In this document: in pieces, positions 43,100 through 53,547 of the stretch | Numbering within the stretch: the first letter of the stretch is position 1 | How the letters are laid out: every line of letters begins with the position of its first letter | Assembly: GCF_905220365.1 (NCBI RefSeq) | Contig: NC_061147.1 | Location: 9,672,001 to 9,736,000, forward strand | Reading direction: 5' to 3' | Source of the DNA: Vanessa cardui | Taxonomy: Eukaryota > Arthropoda > Insecta > Lepidoptera > Nymphalidae | DNA length: 64,000 nucleotides | Position numbers and translations under genes: made by a program | Notes under the pieces: model-generated | The model's input: only the letters and a program-made list of their open reading frames with translations | Told to the model about the DNA's origin: nothing | Database searches by the model: none

Positions 43100-43520
43100 C
43101 TCGAATCGATTTGTGACTGATTTGTGATCGAACAAACAAATGACTATCATAATGTTTGTGTGGATTTGATCGAAATTGCAAACTGATTGATCAATCGCAT
43201 GATTCAGTAATTCGATCACAGCTGACGCACGAGTAGTTGCATTTTTATATTCAGGATCAAATCTGACAATAACAGTTGACATTTGATTGAAGCCATCAAA
43301 ATGTTGGACGTGAAATTTACATAGTGCATCAAATTTTTAACTGAATTTTCTACGCCGGGGCTGAATTTGAAATGATGAAAAGTTGACATCGATGTCAAAG
43401 CGGCAACTATCAATGGGAAAAAGCCGATACATAGTTCTTCTGGTAGATTGCAAATAGAAGTTATTTCGATTTTTTGACTGACAGCTTTTTTATAAGAACT
43501 AAATTTAATAGCAATCATAT
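43100..43520. other. Unidentified block with inverted words
   Basis: TGTGATCGAA (43123-43132) and TTCGATCACA (43211-43220) form a 10-bp inverted repeat 78 bp apart. Two overlapping minus-strand ORFs (65 and 100 codons) cover the block without a recognisable motif. It may be a decayed small DNA element. Confidence 0.25.
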
Positions 43521-43790
43521 TTTTTCATTTAGATTTTTTGTCATGTATTGTTCACAAAATATCTTTATAATAAAAGCTTATGTGGCATTCTGATATATAA
43601 GCTACATTATTATAAAGTTTTATTATAATGCATTTAGAAGTTTTTACGTGAAAGAAAACATATACGTTTAAAAAACTGTCGCCTTTATGATATTAGTAAG
43701 GAGTAAAAATTTGGCTGTCTTATCAAGTTAGACAATTATTTTTAGAAATGTAGTCATATTGGTTACACCCCAACCCTATATACACATACA
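43521..43790. other. AT-rich DNA, nothing recognised
   Basis: No repeat match or ORF of note. Confidence 0.35.
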
Positions 43791-43963
43791 TTAGCTGTCC
43801 CCCACTTCGTGCTCGTTAAAATTTAACAAAAAGTGAATATTGTAGTCTAAGTAATTCCTTTCTCAGCTTTCTGCTAGTGAAAGTCCCGTCAAAATCCATC
43901 CAGAGATGAACCAGAACAACCAGACAGACAGACAAATATTTAAAAAATGCTATTTTGTTATAT
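43791..43963 (-). repeat. Family K repeat
   Basis: Reversed K order: TTAGCTGTCCCCCACTTCGT, AAAGTCCCGTCAAAATCCAT and AACCAGACAGACAGACAAA. It is the same family as 30962-31199 in opposite orientation. Confidence 0.75.
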
Positions 43964-44154
43964 AGTTAATTTAACAAATGTATTTAGCAAAAATCGTTTA
44001 TTTTATATTACAAGAATACGTATATTATGATATATATAATTTTACAGATATATAATTTTATCACGATAATCATCAGTGAATTTGTCGCCAGCTCACGCAA
44101 ATGTCTCGAGAGTATATGATTTACGAGTATCCTACGTTCCTTCCTGCCAACATA

Positions 44155-44466
44155 TTAGCCGAATCCAAATTTATTTAAACTTCGAATCAAATTTGGAATC
44201 TTTTCATCTCTAAAATATTTTCTTAGTCTTATTACGTTCACTAATATAAGTTTCACAGGTGTACAAGCCCATCCAGGTTCCACTATACATTCGTCACAGT
44301 AGCATGAGAAGGCGTTCCTGTGGCGCCCGATGAAAAGACGGAGAGTGTACCGCTGGGGTTTTGGGTATTCCGGTGTGCCAGGGTGCACTCGGCGTCCTGC
44401 GGGATCCCCACTTCTTGGGGGAAACGCGTAATGCGTTTTTCCGATGAGAAAAATAAAAGGTTCCAC
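44155..44466 (-). repeat. Probable dispersed repeat with a 103-codon ORF
   Basis: The minus-strand ORF is open over GC-rich sequence including GCGCCACAGGAACGCCTTCT and GTGGAACCTGGATGGGCTTG. I believe this combination recurs in lepidopteran genomes as repetitive DNA, so I do not treat the ORF as a host gene. GGGTATTCCGGTGTGCCAGG here and GGGTATTCCATTGTGCTCAG at 61981 share a similar layout and may be related. The class is unknown. Confidence 0.35.
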
Positions 44467-44715
44467 TATACATAATGTAGTTATTGGATGATGCGTCGAT
44501 TACAATTTGGCCGACTGGCTGACTTAGCGATTAGTCAGTTGTACACCGACTATCGGTCGACTAAATCTTCTAAGCCGATCAATGTCGATTCTTGCTTCAC
44601 ACGGGTCAAGGTTTAGATATAGTATAAAAATAAAGTGTTCAATAAAGTGAGACCTTAAAATAAAGCTTAAGCTTAAGAGCTTATGAGGATTTTATATTTT
44701 TAATATAGTAATTTT
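44467..44715. other. Unassigned DNA
   Basis: A stretch rich in GTCGACT-like words lies at about 44500-44590 (GCCGACTGGCTGACTTAGCG, CGACTATCGGTCGACT). It may be a decayed palindromic element. Confidence 0.25.
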
Positions 44716-45042
44716 AAAGATAATTTTTTTGTTGAGTCGAGATGGCCCAGCGGTTAGAACGCTTGCATTTTAACCGATGAGTGCGGGTTCAAACCCAGGC
44801 AAGCACCGCTGATTCATGTGATTAATTTGTCTTTATAATTAATCTCGTGCTCAGCGGTGAAGAAAAACATTGTGAGGAAACCTGCATGTGACAAATTTCA
44901 TAAAAATTCTGCCACATGTGTATTCCACCAACCCGCATTGGAACAGCGTGGTGGAATATGTTCCAAACCTTCTCCTCAAAGGGAGAGGAGCCCTTTAGCC
45001 CAGCAATGGGAATTTACAGGCTGTTGTTGTTGAAAGATAATT
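44716..45042 (+). repeat. Family B SINE with 10-bp TSD
   Basis: AAAGATAATT at 44716-44725 and 45033-45042 brackets a complete copy: A-box region (GATGGCCCAGCGGTTAGAAC), B box (GGGTTCAAACCC), body and GGCTGTTGTTGTTG tail. This is the best full-length B copy on the + strand. Confidence 0.95.
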
Positions 45043-45046
45043 ATTA

Positions 45047-45113
45047 AGATAGATATACACAGGCACAGATAGTGGAAAGCGACTTTGTTTTATACTATGT
45101 AATGATAATGATG
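45047..45113. repeat. Family F 3' fragment
   Basis: GTGGAAAGCGACTTTGTTTT followed by ATACTATGTAATGATAATG matches the F end at 50930-50950. Confidence 0.65.
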
Positions 45114-45630
45114 CTTAAAGTATAATTACAAGCAAATGCAACTTCCTAAAATTCATGAAGGTTAGTCAGTAATTTATTCTTATACAAATGATTCATATTG
45201 GATTCCACTTACTTCCCGTCTTACCGAAAAACAATTTCTCAGCCTCGATCCTCGATAAGAATAATAAGTATTACGTATTTCCTATCAACGTCGATTAAAC
45301 GATTTTATGGGCAATAGATCTCTTGAACCTCTGAACTTGGACCTAACATCCGACCAATAAATTTGTATTCAAAAATTCAGCGAAGCATTTTTATAGCGGT
45401 TCCGCGGAGCCGCGAAATTTGTTTTAAATAAACTCTCGACACCCCTTCGATTTCTATTCACGGATTTGTATTTGAACGTGTGAATTTTTCAGCTTATCCG
45501 AAAGGGCTTCTGTCTCTACGGGTGTGTCACGATTTTGGGCATCGTCTTCTTGATGCTTATAGATTTATCCTTCTAAACTGTTTCTCAGTTCTGAGGTAAT
45601 ACATCTTATTTTACGACCACGTTTTTTTTT
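45114..45630. other. Unassigned DNA
   Basis: A near-palindrome GCGGTTCCGCGGAGCCGC lies near 45400-45417. No repeat match. Confidence 0.35.
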
Positions 45631-45917
45631 CGTGTGACCTAGTTAGGACGCGTGCATCTTAATCGATGATCGAGGGTTCATATCCAGGCAAGCACTGATG
45701 AATTTTCATTTGCTTAATTTGTATTTATAATTCGTCTCGTGTTTGGCGGTAAAGGAAAACATCATGAGGAAACCGGCATGTGACTAATTTCGAAGAAATG
45801 CCACATTTGTATCCATGCCCGTATTAAAGCAATTGTAGAATATGCTCCAAATTTCTTCTCCTCAAAGGGAGAGGAGGCCATAGCCCAGCAGTGGGAAATT
45901 TACAGGCTGTTAGTGTA
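45631..45917 (+). repeat. Family B SINE, moderately old
   Basis: The A-box half is shortened (GTGTGACCTAGTTAGGACGC), the B box reads GGGTTCATATCC, and the body and GAGGAGGCCATAGCCCAGCA block are clear. The tail is reduced to GGCTGTTAGTG. Confidence 0.85.
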
Positions 45918-46266
45918 AAATGTTATTTTCGTGCGATTTTTGTTCACTCATCCTGTAATATCTCCAAAATAGCTGACACAAATTCCAAATTTAAATCGTA
46001 GTTTTTTTATTTATACTTAAAATTTTAATTTGTTAAAATTGTTACAGAGATAAAATTATGTTGCTGAATATTCTGTAGACATTTTGATAAGCCACGTATT
46101 CAGTACATTAACTTGATCTCTACGTATTATATAACAAGTCCTTCGGCTTGTCTGTCTGTTTGCACACGATAAGATTAAAAAGAACTGAACGCATATTCAT
46201 ACGATTTAATGAAGAGGATTCATTGGAGTGATAAACTTATTTGCTAAATATGTAGAAATTTTTTCG
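45918..46266. other. Unassigned DNA, possible K-like fragment
   Basis: AAGTCCTTCGGCTTGTCTGT followed by CTGTTTGCAC at about 46136-46166 resembles the start of a K-type repeat. The rest is AT-rich. Confidence 0.3.
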
Positions 46267-46449
46267 TTAGTATTTCTTATGGTATAGTCTGACGGACGAG
46301 AAAATGGGCCACGAGTTCCTCAGTAGTCACCTGTGCCTGGAAAAAGTTTCTGTAAGATATATTAACCATTCCTTCCACCGCAAATACGCCACCAACCCTA
46401 GGAACTAAGACGTTATCTCCCTTGTCCTTATAGTTACGCTAGTAGTTAC
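46267..46449 (-). repeat. Family A SINE-like repeat, old, truncated
   Basis: GGTATAGTCTGACGGACGAG, GGAACTAAGACGTTATCTCC and CTTGTCCTTATAGTTACG follow A, then stop where the duplicated unit begins at 46450. Confidence 0.75.
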
Positions 46450-46619
46450 GCACTGTATTAAAATATTTTTCGTATCAAATGTAATGAATACGTACATTTT
46501 AAAGGACCATCTTTATTTTATCAAAATGAAAGTGCCACCAGGTGGCGTTGTATAAAGTCTAGGTGGCGACGTGTTTTCAGTCACAGAAGATCGGCTGTCT
46601 CACTTGCCTACGAACTATT
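46450..46619. repeat. Flank unit duplicated with an A SINE, copy 2
   Basis: Nearly identical to 31270-31436, with only a few differences. It carries the same CTCF-like words at 46535-46548 and 46559-46568. Confidence 0.85.
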
Positions 46620-46912
46620 TTTTTATTTTTTTATGGTATAGGTTGGTGGACGAGCAGATGGGCCACCTGATGGTAAGTGGTCACCATCACCCATAGACAA
46701 TGACACTGTAAGAAATATTAACTGTTCCTTACATCGTCAATGTGCCATCAACCTTGGGAACTAAGTTGTTATGTCCCTTGTGCCTGCAGTTACACTGGCT
46801 CACTCACCCTTCAAACCGGAACACAACAACCGAGCGAGCGAGTACTGCCGTTTGGCGGTTGAATATCTAATAAGTGGGTTGTATCTACCCAGATGGGTTT
46901 GCAACGAAGTAA
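46620..46912 (-). repeat. Family A SINE-like repeat (in duplicated unit, copy 2)
   Basis: It shares the diagnostic changes of the copy at 31437 up to ACACAACAA (46829). Beyond that a CGAGCGAGCGAG insertion and several substitutions make it differ from copy 1. Confidence 0.9.
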
Positions 46913-47924
46913 AATGTCTCTTATATATAAGTAAACGGATGCTGGTATATTTCTTTGATTTACTTCGACAACGTATAACCGATCACAACGAGAATTAGTA
47001 CGTGAATATGGACTTATGACTGATGGAATCTAATTTTTTTTTAGTAAAAATATATTTATTAAGCTTATTTCGTCTAAACACTAAATGTTGGAGCCTTCTT
47101 TTAAGTGGATCGGGGAACCTGTGCCAGAAGACAATCTTCTCCCATATCAATATCTTACATAAGCGTGTGTGTGTGTATGTGTGTCTCTTTTTCCTACATA
47201 ACAAATATATACATATGTAAGTTTATATACATATATGCGTTTTAAAAGTGATTGTACCCCATCATAACTGAGGGTTAGTAAATATTTTATTTAAGATATC
47301 CTTGTAAGCATGAAGTTTTAAAAATCAAATTTTTCTTGACATGACAATAGGTTAGGATAGCTCATGGAATATAAGGTGGGTAGTGCTGTAATAATAAATA
47401 AAAAACGTTAATCAATTACGAATACTATTAAATAAATGTGAATAATGGAATATACAAATTGTATATCAATAAAATTTCAGATTTCCACACTGAGTATATA
47501 TGTATATAAGTATAACTTTATTTCAACATCTATTGAAAATAATCATTTCTAATATAACGTTAAAATATAATCGCTTTATCGTTCTAACCGTCCATAGAAT
47601 AAAATTCTTTACACATACATATGTGTGAATCTGTGTGTGTGATCTGGAAGACCGAAGCAGACTCGTGGAGATTTAAAGCTTTAGTGCTATCTAACATCGC
47701 AAATAATCCTATTTTCTGCAATAAAATCTGACGCTAATAGAATCTTACAAAACAGAATGATAGTCTAAAATAAAATAAAAATAGAAGGACAGCCTTTAAA
47801 TATCTTTTTAATGTTAATAATGTCTGATATAATGCTTTAAAAAACGCGCCTGCATATCCTCATATAGCTTTGTCTGTCACATCGTTCCTGGTGCTACAGT
47901 CGATAAACATTAAAAAAAAAAGAA
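46913..47924. other. Unassigned DNA with GT microsatellites
   Basis: (GT)n runs lie at about 47166-47186 and 47628-47642. Overlapping 65-69 codon ORFs at 46995-47220 have no recognisable content. Confidence 0.4.
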
Positions 47925-48237
47925 ATCAAAATATAATTTATTCAATCAGGCTTTTATAAGCACTTTTGAATCGTTAATTAAGAAACTATATTTAGTAAAG
48001 ATACCACTGGCCGCGGATGTCGTGATGATACCGAGAAGAACCGACGAGAAACTCACTAGTTACTCTTTTTTCATCGTTTCAAAATAAAAAGTTATGTTAG
48101 TTAAATACAATTATATATGTGTATAATATATCCTACCTGGAAGTCAACAAGTATTCGCTCCACGCTTTTATATCATCTATATAATCTTGTATTGAATAAT
48201 ATACCTTCTTTACCAATGACTTTTTCACAAATTGTTG
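47925..48237 (-). repeat. LINE family C 3' fragment with RT C-terminus
   Basis: Tail and 3' UTR (TTTATTCAATCAGGCTTTTA, CACTTTTGAATCGTTAATTA, GATACCGAGAAGAACCGACG) are followed upstream on the minus strand by the RT end, readable as KKVYYSIQDYIDDIKAWS. The copy stops abruptly at 48237, where B sequence begins. Confidence 0.85.
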
Positions 48238-48345
48238 AAATTCTGCCACACGTGTATCCACCAAACCCGTACTGGAGAAGTGTGATGAAATATGTTCCAA
48301 CCGTTTTTCTCATAAGGAGTGGATGCCTCAGTTGGAAATTTAAGT
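48238..48345 (+). repeat. Family B fragment fused to LINE C
   Basis: AAATTCTGCCACACGTGTAT, AAACCCGTACTGGAGAAG and GATGAAATATGTTCCAACCG, then a shortened 3' end. It has no TSD or tRNA-like head; the LINE piece abuts it directly. Confidence 0.7.
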
Positions 48346-48476
48346 TCAATTGCCAATAATGAATCAGGTCACAGTTAGCATGATAATAAACCGTCGTTGG
48401 AACTGTAAGAACATGTAAAAATTCAATCCCATAGGATAACAGGAAAGTGTTGTAATTGGGCTTACAAGATTTGGCA

Positions 48477-48630
48477 ACATGTGGCACAATTTCATCTGAT
48501 ACACGCTAATCTTGCTTTCGTTAACCATTGAGCACGAAATGAATTGTAAACACAAATTAAGCTCATTAAAACTTAGTGGGCCCGAACTTGAACCCGCAGT
48601 CTTTAGTTAAAATTAACTTGTCCTAAGTAG
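48477..48630 (-). repeat. Family B fragment, opposite orientation
   Basis: ACATGTGGCACAATTTCATC, GAGCACGAAATGAATTGTAA, CACAAATTAAGCTCATTAAA and TTGAACCCGCAGTCTTTAGT follow reversed B. Confidence 0.65.
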
Positions 48631-48757
48631 GAAACCTCGTCTGCTTCTTATTGGGCAAAACAATAAGCAAATATGATCGCAGTCAGAATTCAAATATATA
48701 AACCAATGAATAATTATTTTAGTTTATATTTGAAAATTTTGTTATTTTGCATTACAC

Positions 48758-48962
48758 TTCTATACTAATACTAAAAATGTAAAAGTATGTTTGTCTGTAT
48801 GTGTCTGGCCGTCGCTCCACCACTGAACCTAATTTCATGACATTTGGTATGAAGCAAATTTGAACTCCAACAGCAAAACAAGTAGCCGATTTTATTCACT
48901 TCTGCCTGACACATGACAACCACCACCCTAAATGTTAGCGAAGTCGCGGGCGATAACTAATA
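48758..48962 (+). repeat. Family E repeat, full length
   Basis: TCTATACTAATACTAAAAAT, GTTTGTCTGTATGTGTCTGG, ATTTGGTATGAAGCAAATTT and GACACATGACAACCACCACC. It ends AGTCGCGGGCGATAACTAAT, again TC...CTRR. Confidence 0.8.
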
Positions 48963-49283
48963 TATAATAAGATCTCGAAACGAAATTAGGAACGTAACGT
49001 AGGAGTATAAAATAAATATATAACAGCGCGCAGTTGTCGACATTAGGTGTCTGGCTGTCACTCGCAGTTTTAGAGACACAAGAGCTCTCAGCGCACTCGG
49101 TTATTTTAAAATTTAAACACCTCAGAGTTACCGTGAGCCTGCAGTTTTACTTTCAACAAATACGAACATTTTTCATTTTTATGAATTTATTTTCTTCACA
49201 CATTATGTTGAGACATTATTTGGATCAAGTTAAAATAGCGTGGAATTAATGTACGTTGATTTCGGTCAAGAGGACATTGTAAA
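48963..49283. other. Unassigned DNA
   Basis: A 71-codon ORF at 49034-49249 has no recognisable content. Confidence 0.35.
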
Positions 49284-49370
49284 GGCGGTAGGGCTATGTG
49301 CTAGCGGTAGAATAATGAGTGGGTGATACCTACCCAGATGGGCTTGCACAAAGCCCTACCACCAAGTAGC
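49284..49370. repeat. Family A head fold-back
   Basis: GGCGGTAGGGCTATGTGC (+) at the left and GCACAAAGCCCTACCACC at the right are inverted copies of the A head (16 of 18 matching), with A sequence in the minus orientation between them (AGCGGTAGAATAATGAGTGG, GTGATACCTACCCAGATGGG). Confidence 0.75.
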
Positions 49371-49862
49371 ACATTTGTATGATAAATTATTATCAATATC
49401 TGCGGGTGGTGGTGACCACATAACATTACCAATTGCCGTTTATGCTGGTAGTAAGTAACACTTACTATATTATAAGATTGGATATGATATCTAATGTACA
49501 TATATAAGTCATATTGAATCAGTGAGTTCATGAATGTGAGTCCTTGGGAATGAGTCGCCTGCTAGCTATTTCCTTGTTGTGTATCGTATGCTGAGTTTCC
49601 TTCATCAGTTCATCTCTGGGCAGCAACTCCTTTGCCTGTATTTCTAATTTGACAATCAATAAGTACATTGTAATGAATTGAGTAATGTAAGTAATTTGAT
49701 TTCTTTAGTGAATATTTTAATATTGAAGATTATAACCTTAACCAACAAAAATTAAAAAAAATTAAAGAATTCAAATAAGTCTCTTAATTGCGAACAATAA
49801 TTTTGTATATTATTTGCATGACGAACGGACGGCTATTATTAAATAAATTATTATTTGTGATT
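49371..49862. other. Unassigned AT-rich DNA
   Basis: No repeat match or coding-like ORF. Confidence 0.35.
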
Positions 49863-50003
49863 AAAAACCTCTGAAATTATCAGTGTTACACGTTCTTTAC
49901 TATATCGTCCACGTATGATATACAAAACCATCCTCGCGAATCAATTAAAAAAACAATCTATTTATTAAAAAACCGCATCAAAATCTATATATGATAATTA
50001 TTA
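49863..50003. repeat. Family F middle fragment
   Basis: TTCTTTACTATATCGTCCAC, GTATGATATACAAAACCATC and AAAACCGCATCAAAATCTA match F at 50790-50880. Confidence 0.65.
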
Positions 50004-50390
50004 TTTAACAGTTTTCTCTTAGAGTCCAAGTATTTGATAAAAAAAAATGTAATAACTATTATTTTTTTAATATTCATTTACCCTAAAACGAATCTAAAGC
50101 AGCTTTCTCTTGAGATAATCTGGTTTGTAGTACCCTAGGAATCGAGATAATACAATGAACAAACAACCGAAAACTGCGAATATAAAAGACTATTTTTTAA
50201 CCGATATATAACATTCGCCAACCGATCAATTCGTCCATACATAACAAGTCGCGTAGTTCAACACGCCCCGCGTATTTCCCCCCTTTATTTAAACACTAGT
50301 TTTGCCCGCGGCCTCCCACCCGTATTTAGTATTGTTGATATTATTCTATGCAATTTCCGTACCCTGATAATATATAATGATTTTATTTAT
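50004..50390. other. Unassigned DNA
   Basis: No repeat match. A pyrimidine-rich patch lies at about 50265-50325. Confidence 0.35.
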
Positions 50391-50573
50391 AACGACCTCC
50401 ATGGTCACGGGTTCGATTCCCGGCCGAGTCGATGTAGATTACCATTAGTTTTCTATGTTGTCTTGAGTCTGGGTGTTTGTGGTACCGTCGTTACTTCTGA
50501 TTTCCATAACACAAGTGCTTCAGCTACTTACATTGGGATCAGAGTAATGTATGTGATGTTGTCTCATATTCAA
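50391..50573 (+). repeat. Family D SINE with deletion between its A and B boxes
   Basis: ACGACCTCCATGGTC is joined directly to ACGGGTTCGATTCCCGGCCG. About 45 bases between are missing compared with the copy at 56244. The word GGTC stands at both ends of the missing stretch in that copy, suggesting slippage. The body is close to consensus. Confidence 0.85.
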
Positions 50574-50688
50574 GTTGATTAGGATTACGTAGTAAAGAAA
50601 CCAAAGGGTAACAAATAATTCACTTTCATATTTGTAATACTAGTTGAACTTAAGCTTTACCCCTGTGAGATTTATAAAACACTAGCGA

Positions 50689-50951
50689 CCCGCACCGGCC
50701 TCGCACGGCCCATGCCAATACTAAATATGTTACAGAGTTTGTTTATTTATAACATCACATTAGAAACTTCTAAAATTATCATTATTTATTTACTATATTG
50801 TCCATGTATTATACACAAAAAATTTCCTCTCGAATTACTCTATGTATTGAAAAAAACCGCATCAAAATCCGTTGCGTAATTTTAAAGATATATGCATACA
50901 TAGGGACAGACAGCGGCAAGAGACTTTGTTTTATACCATGTAATGATGATT
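50689..50951. repeat. Family F repeat, full length
   Basis: CACTAGCGACCCGCACCGGC, TTTACTATATTGTCCATGTA, AAACCGCATCAAAATCCGTT, GCATACATAGGGACAGACAG and CGGCAAGAGACTTTGTTTTA. It ends at TAATGATGAT. Confidence 0.8.
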
Positions 50952-51847
50952 ATCTTTAGCACACAAACCATTCCATTTACTCCCTGGTAGACTAAATTAG
51001 GCAAAGTATCCTATGTACCTCCATGGGACTTAGACTAAATACTAAATACAACAAAAGTTCGCTTCCAGCTGTCTGTACACTTTGATTTTTTAAACTACGC
51101 AACGGATTTTAATGCGGTATGAGTCAATAATCAGTTATACAAAAAGATATGATACATGTTTATACTACAAGATTTATTCTATATATGTATGTTTTTTAAT
51201 CAGAAACTAAATAGACCGTTATTGTATGAAGCCGGGATGGTTGGCTAGTTAAGTTTAATTAACGAATACAAGTCTATCGTCCGGTTTATATATTGAATAG
51301 TATTTCGTGTTAAAATGTATGTACGTAAGCGTTTAAATTAGCTACGCTGTAAACATTATAGGAAACTTCATGAATACCAGACTCCATTTAAAGTCTACCA
51401 AAATTTCGGCTAAAACTTTGAGAACAATATCAGGCAAAATGTCCAAACTGCACGTTCATAAATTTCTGCATCATGCCTGGGTACAATTATTTAGCACGGA
51501 GTTACAACGGTTGCGGTTAGCGGGTTCGAGTCCTGAATGCATTTGCATAAAGTTACACTCATTTTAGTAGCAATTTATGAACACTCATAGCTCAGCGGCA
51601 TCGGATTTGAAGCGGGGTGATCCTTTGTGATTTAATTACGGAATAAACGCCACGCTCTTGCCGCTCGCTTTATTATCATTTATCTGTTTGTTATAAGCGT
51701 GAAAGTATTCACGACGCATGAAAAGACAAAGATGTTTTTTCACTTACAAGGTTTTGTAAGCGTTTCAACATTAATTCCATAAATAATTATTTGATACCCA
51801 TCTCAGTAAAATGTTTTTAAACTGTTTATCAAATGATTATAACTTAG
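50952..51847. other. Unassigned DNA with one tRNA-like word
   Basis: Near 51490-51545 the sequence TTGCGGTTAGCGGGTTCGAG, then TCCTGAATGC, carries a perfect B-box-like core and could be a relic of another tRNA-derived SINE. No A box at the right distance. Otherwise nothing. Confidence 0.3.
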
Positions 51848-52040
51848 CGACCTCAGTGATTCAGTAGTGTGTACATCACTCCGAGGTGCCGGGTTCGAAA
51901 CGAAGTAGATAATTTTCATTAGTTCTCTATGTTGTCTTGGGTCGTGTTTTTGGTTCCGTTACTTCTGATTTTCTCTAGCACAAGTGCTTTAGCTACTTAT
52001 ACTGTTATCAGAGTAATATATGTGATGTTGTCCAATATAA
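51848..52040 (+). repeat. Family D SINE, diverged head
   Basis: GCGACCTCAGTGATTCAGTA, TGTGTACATCACTCCGAGGT and GCCGGGTTCGAAACGAAG: the part between GTACAC and CACTCC is deleted and the B box region shortened. The body (ATGTTGTCTTGGGTCG, CTAGCACAAGTGCTTTAGCT) is clear. Confidence 0.8.
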
Positions 52041-52251
52041 TTATTTAAACAATGAGTTTTTAAAGAATTTTTTGCTAGTTAAGGTGTCTGTCAATTGAAT
52101 TTATTTGCTGTTTATATGCATATAATCCGGTGCATTAACTGACTTTGAAACAAGCTAAACATAGCATTATAGTAAAGTAAAGTAAATTAATAGCCTGTAC
52201 GTTTCCCACTGCTGAGATAAGGCCTCCTCTTCCATTAACCTTCCTCGGTTC

Positions 52252-53547
52252 TTCGGGTCATTTTGACCCGAATCTGATGTTTAACTGGCAATAAAAGTTG
52301 TAATTTTTAATATAATTTATTAAGACTTCAGGACAATTATTAATTATGTATTAACTCTATATAAGCACTATAAAATTATAGAAAAGTCTCTTATCTTAGC
52401 AAGAATAAGTTTTTTCCATCTTAGGTTCCTCGGGTCAATAATACCCGAGTATGAAAAAAACCCTCGGGTCAAAAAAGCCCGTGTTCGTTAACAATAATGC
52501 TTTGTTGAATTCTAAGGATATTGTTACAATTTATAAATATTAGTCAAACCTCAATCATCACTGATGTGTTATTGTTGAAAGTAAATTGAGAAAAATATTT
52601 GTTTACATTTGCATGCGGTTACATTACATTAGTTTCGTGAGACGATTATTTTTATTTGATTCATTTGTTGTTTGGATCGGACGTATTCCGCTAGTGTTTG
52701 AAATGGCTCACAATTTGACTAATTCTATGATTTCGCAAATTCTAAACTACGATATAAATTCTGAAGATAAAATAATTAGTGAAATGGAGAATTATCCTAA
52801 ACCTGTGTTTTCATCTACTGTTGCATTCAATTCAAAAATGGTTCTCGTTTCTTACATTCCTAAAAAAAATAAAAATGTAATTCTGTTGAGCACAAATCAC
52901 AAAAAAATAGAAATACATCATTCAGAGCAGAACAAACCAAAAATGATCATGGACAAGAAAAGGTGCTGTTGACTTTCTAGATAAAATGGTTTCGGCCTAT
53001 AGTTGTAAACGAATGACAAGAAGGTGGCCAATAGTTCATAAGATGATTGATATTTCATGTTTCTATAATTTCTTGTTATACTGTGACACCCATCCAGACT
53101 GGAGACAGTTTCTAGAGAAATTAGACATGGGATTGGTAAATGATCACATCGAGCGTAGGCAAACTCTTCTTCGGACAAATGCTTCACGGGAATTAGTGCT
53201 ATGAAGTACGAATACAGTCAGATGTTACCGAGACAACTAATACTTCAACTACTCAGAGTTCTAATAAAATGAAAAGGTGCAGTGTATGTCCACCTTCGAA
53301 AGATGTTAAAATCTTCAAAAATCTGTAAAAAATGTAAGAAATACATAATATGTCCAAAACATTCCGAAGTTTTGTGCCTTTCGTTTTGCCAAGATAATGA
53401 GCAATATAAGTATAATATAGTCGTTTAATGTAATTTTATTCGTATTTAATAAATATGATTTAAAAATATTAAGATTTAAATATTAGATTTTGTATTTAAT
53501 TCAAAACAAATACTCCATATTTTTGCCATCGGGTCAATATGACCCGA
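52252..53547. promoter_or_regulatory. Subterminal GGGTCA/TGACCC motifs of the piggyBac element
   Basis: The words TTCGGGTCA and TGACCCGAA are found as inverted pairs 4-6 bp apart at both ends (52252-52272, 53529-53547), plus two imperfect versions (CGGGTCAATAATACCCG, CGGGTCAAAAAAGCCCG) inside the left end. Such subterminal repeats are often transposase-binding sites; here that is inference. Confidence 0.55.
52703..53428 (+). pseudogene. piggyBac transposase remnant, internally deleted and frameshifted
   Basis: The transposase of this family normally has about 550-600 residues; here roughly 240 codons remain in three frames. After ATG at 52703 come about 35 N-terminal residues rich in Asn, Ser and acidic residues, then directly the late core (STVAFNSKMVLVSYIPKKNK, then VILLSTNH). 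This implies deletion of the middle, including the first two catalytic Asp. A frameshift near 52955 leads to RKGAVDFLDKMVSAYSCKRM followed by TRRWP, which keeps the third Asp region (KGxVDxLDxM). After a break near 53200 another frame gives RCSVCPP, and after one more shift ICKKCKKYIICPKHSEVLC, the C-terminal cysteine-rich zinc-binding domain. An upstream in-frame ATG at 52586 exists but its residues look unrelated. Not functional. Confidence 0.95.

Noticed and set aside
43216..43518. 100-codon minus-strand ORF
   Set aside because: It overlaps another ORF in a different frame and has no recognisable domain; listed only as an unidentified block.
44500..44590. Palindromic DNA transposon end
   Set aside because: Many GTCGACT-like words, but no matching inverted terminus or TSD could be found nearby.
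51490..51545. A third tRNA-derived SINE
   Set aside because: Only a B-box-like word is present, without an A box or any second copy in the window.
52586..52702. Upstream ATG extension of the piggyBac remnant
   Set aside because: The 39 residues before the Met at 52703 are aromatic and hydrophobic and do not resemble a transposase N-terminus, so the later ATG was preferred.
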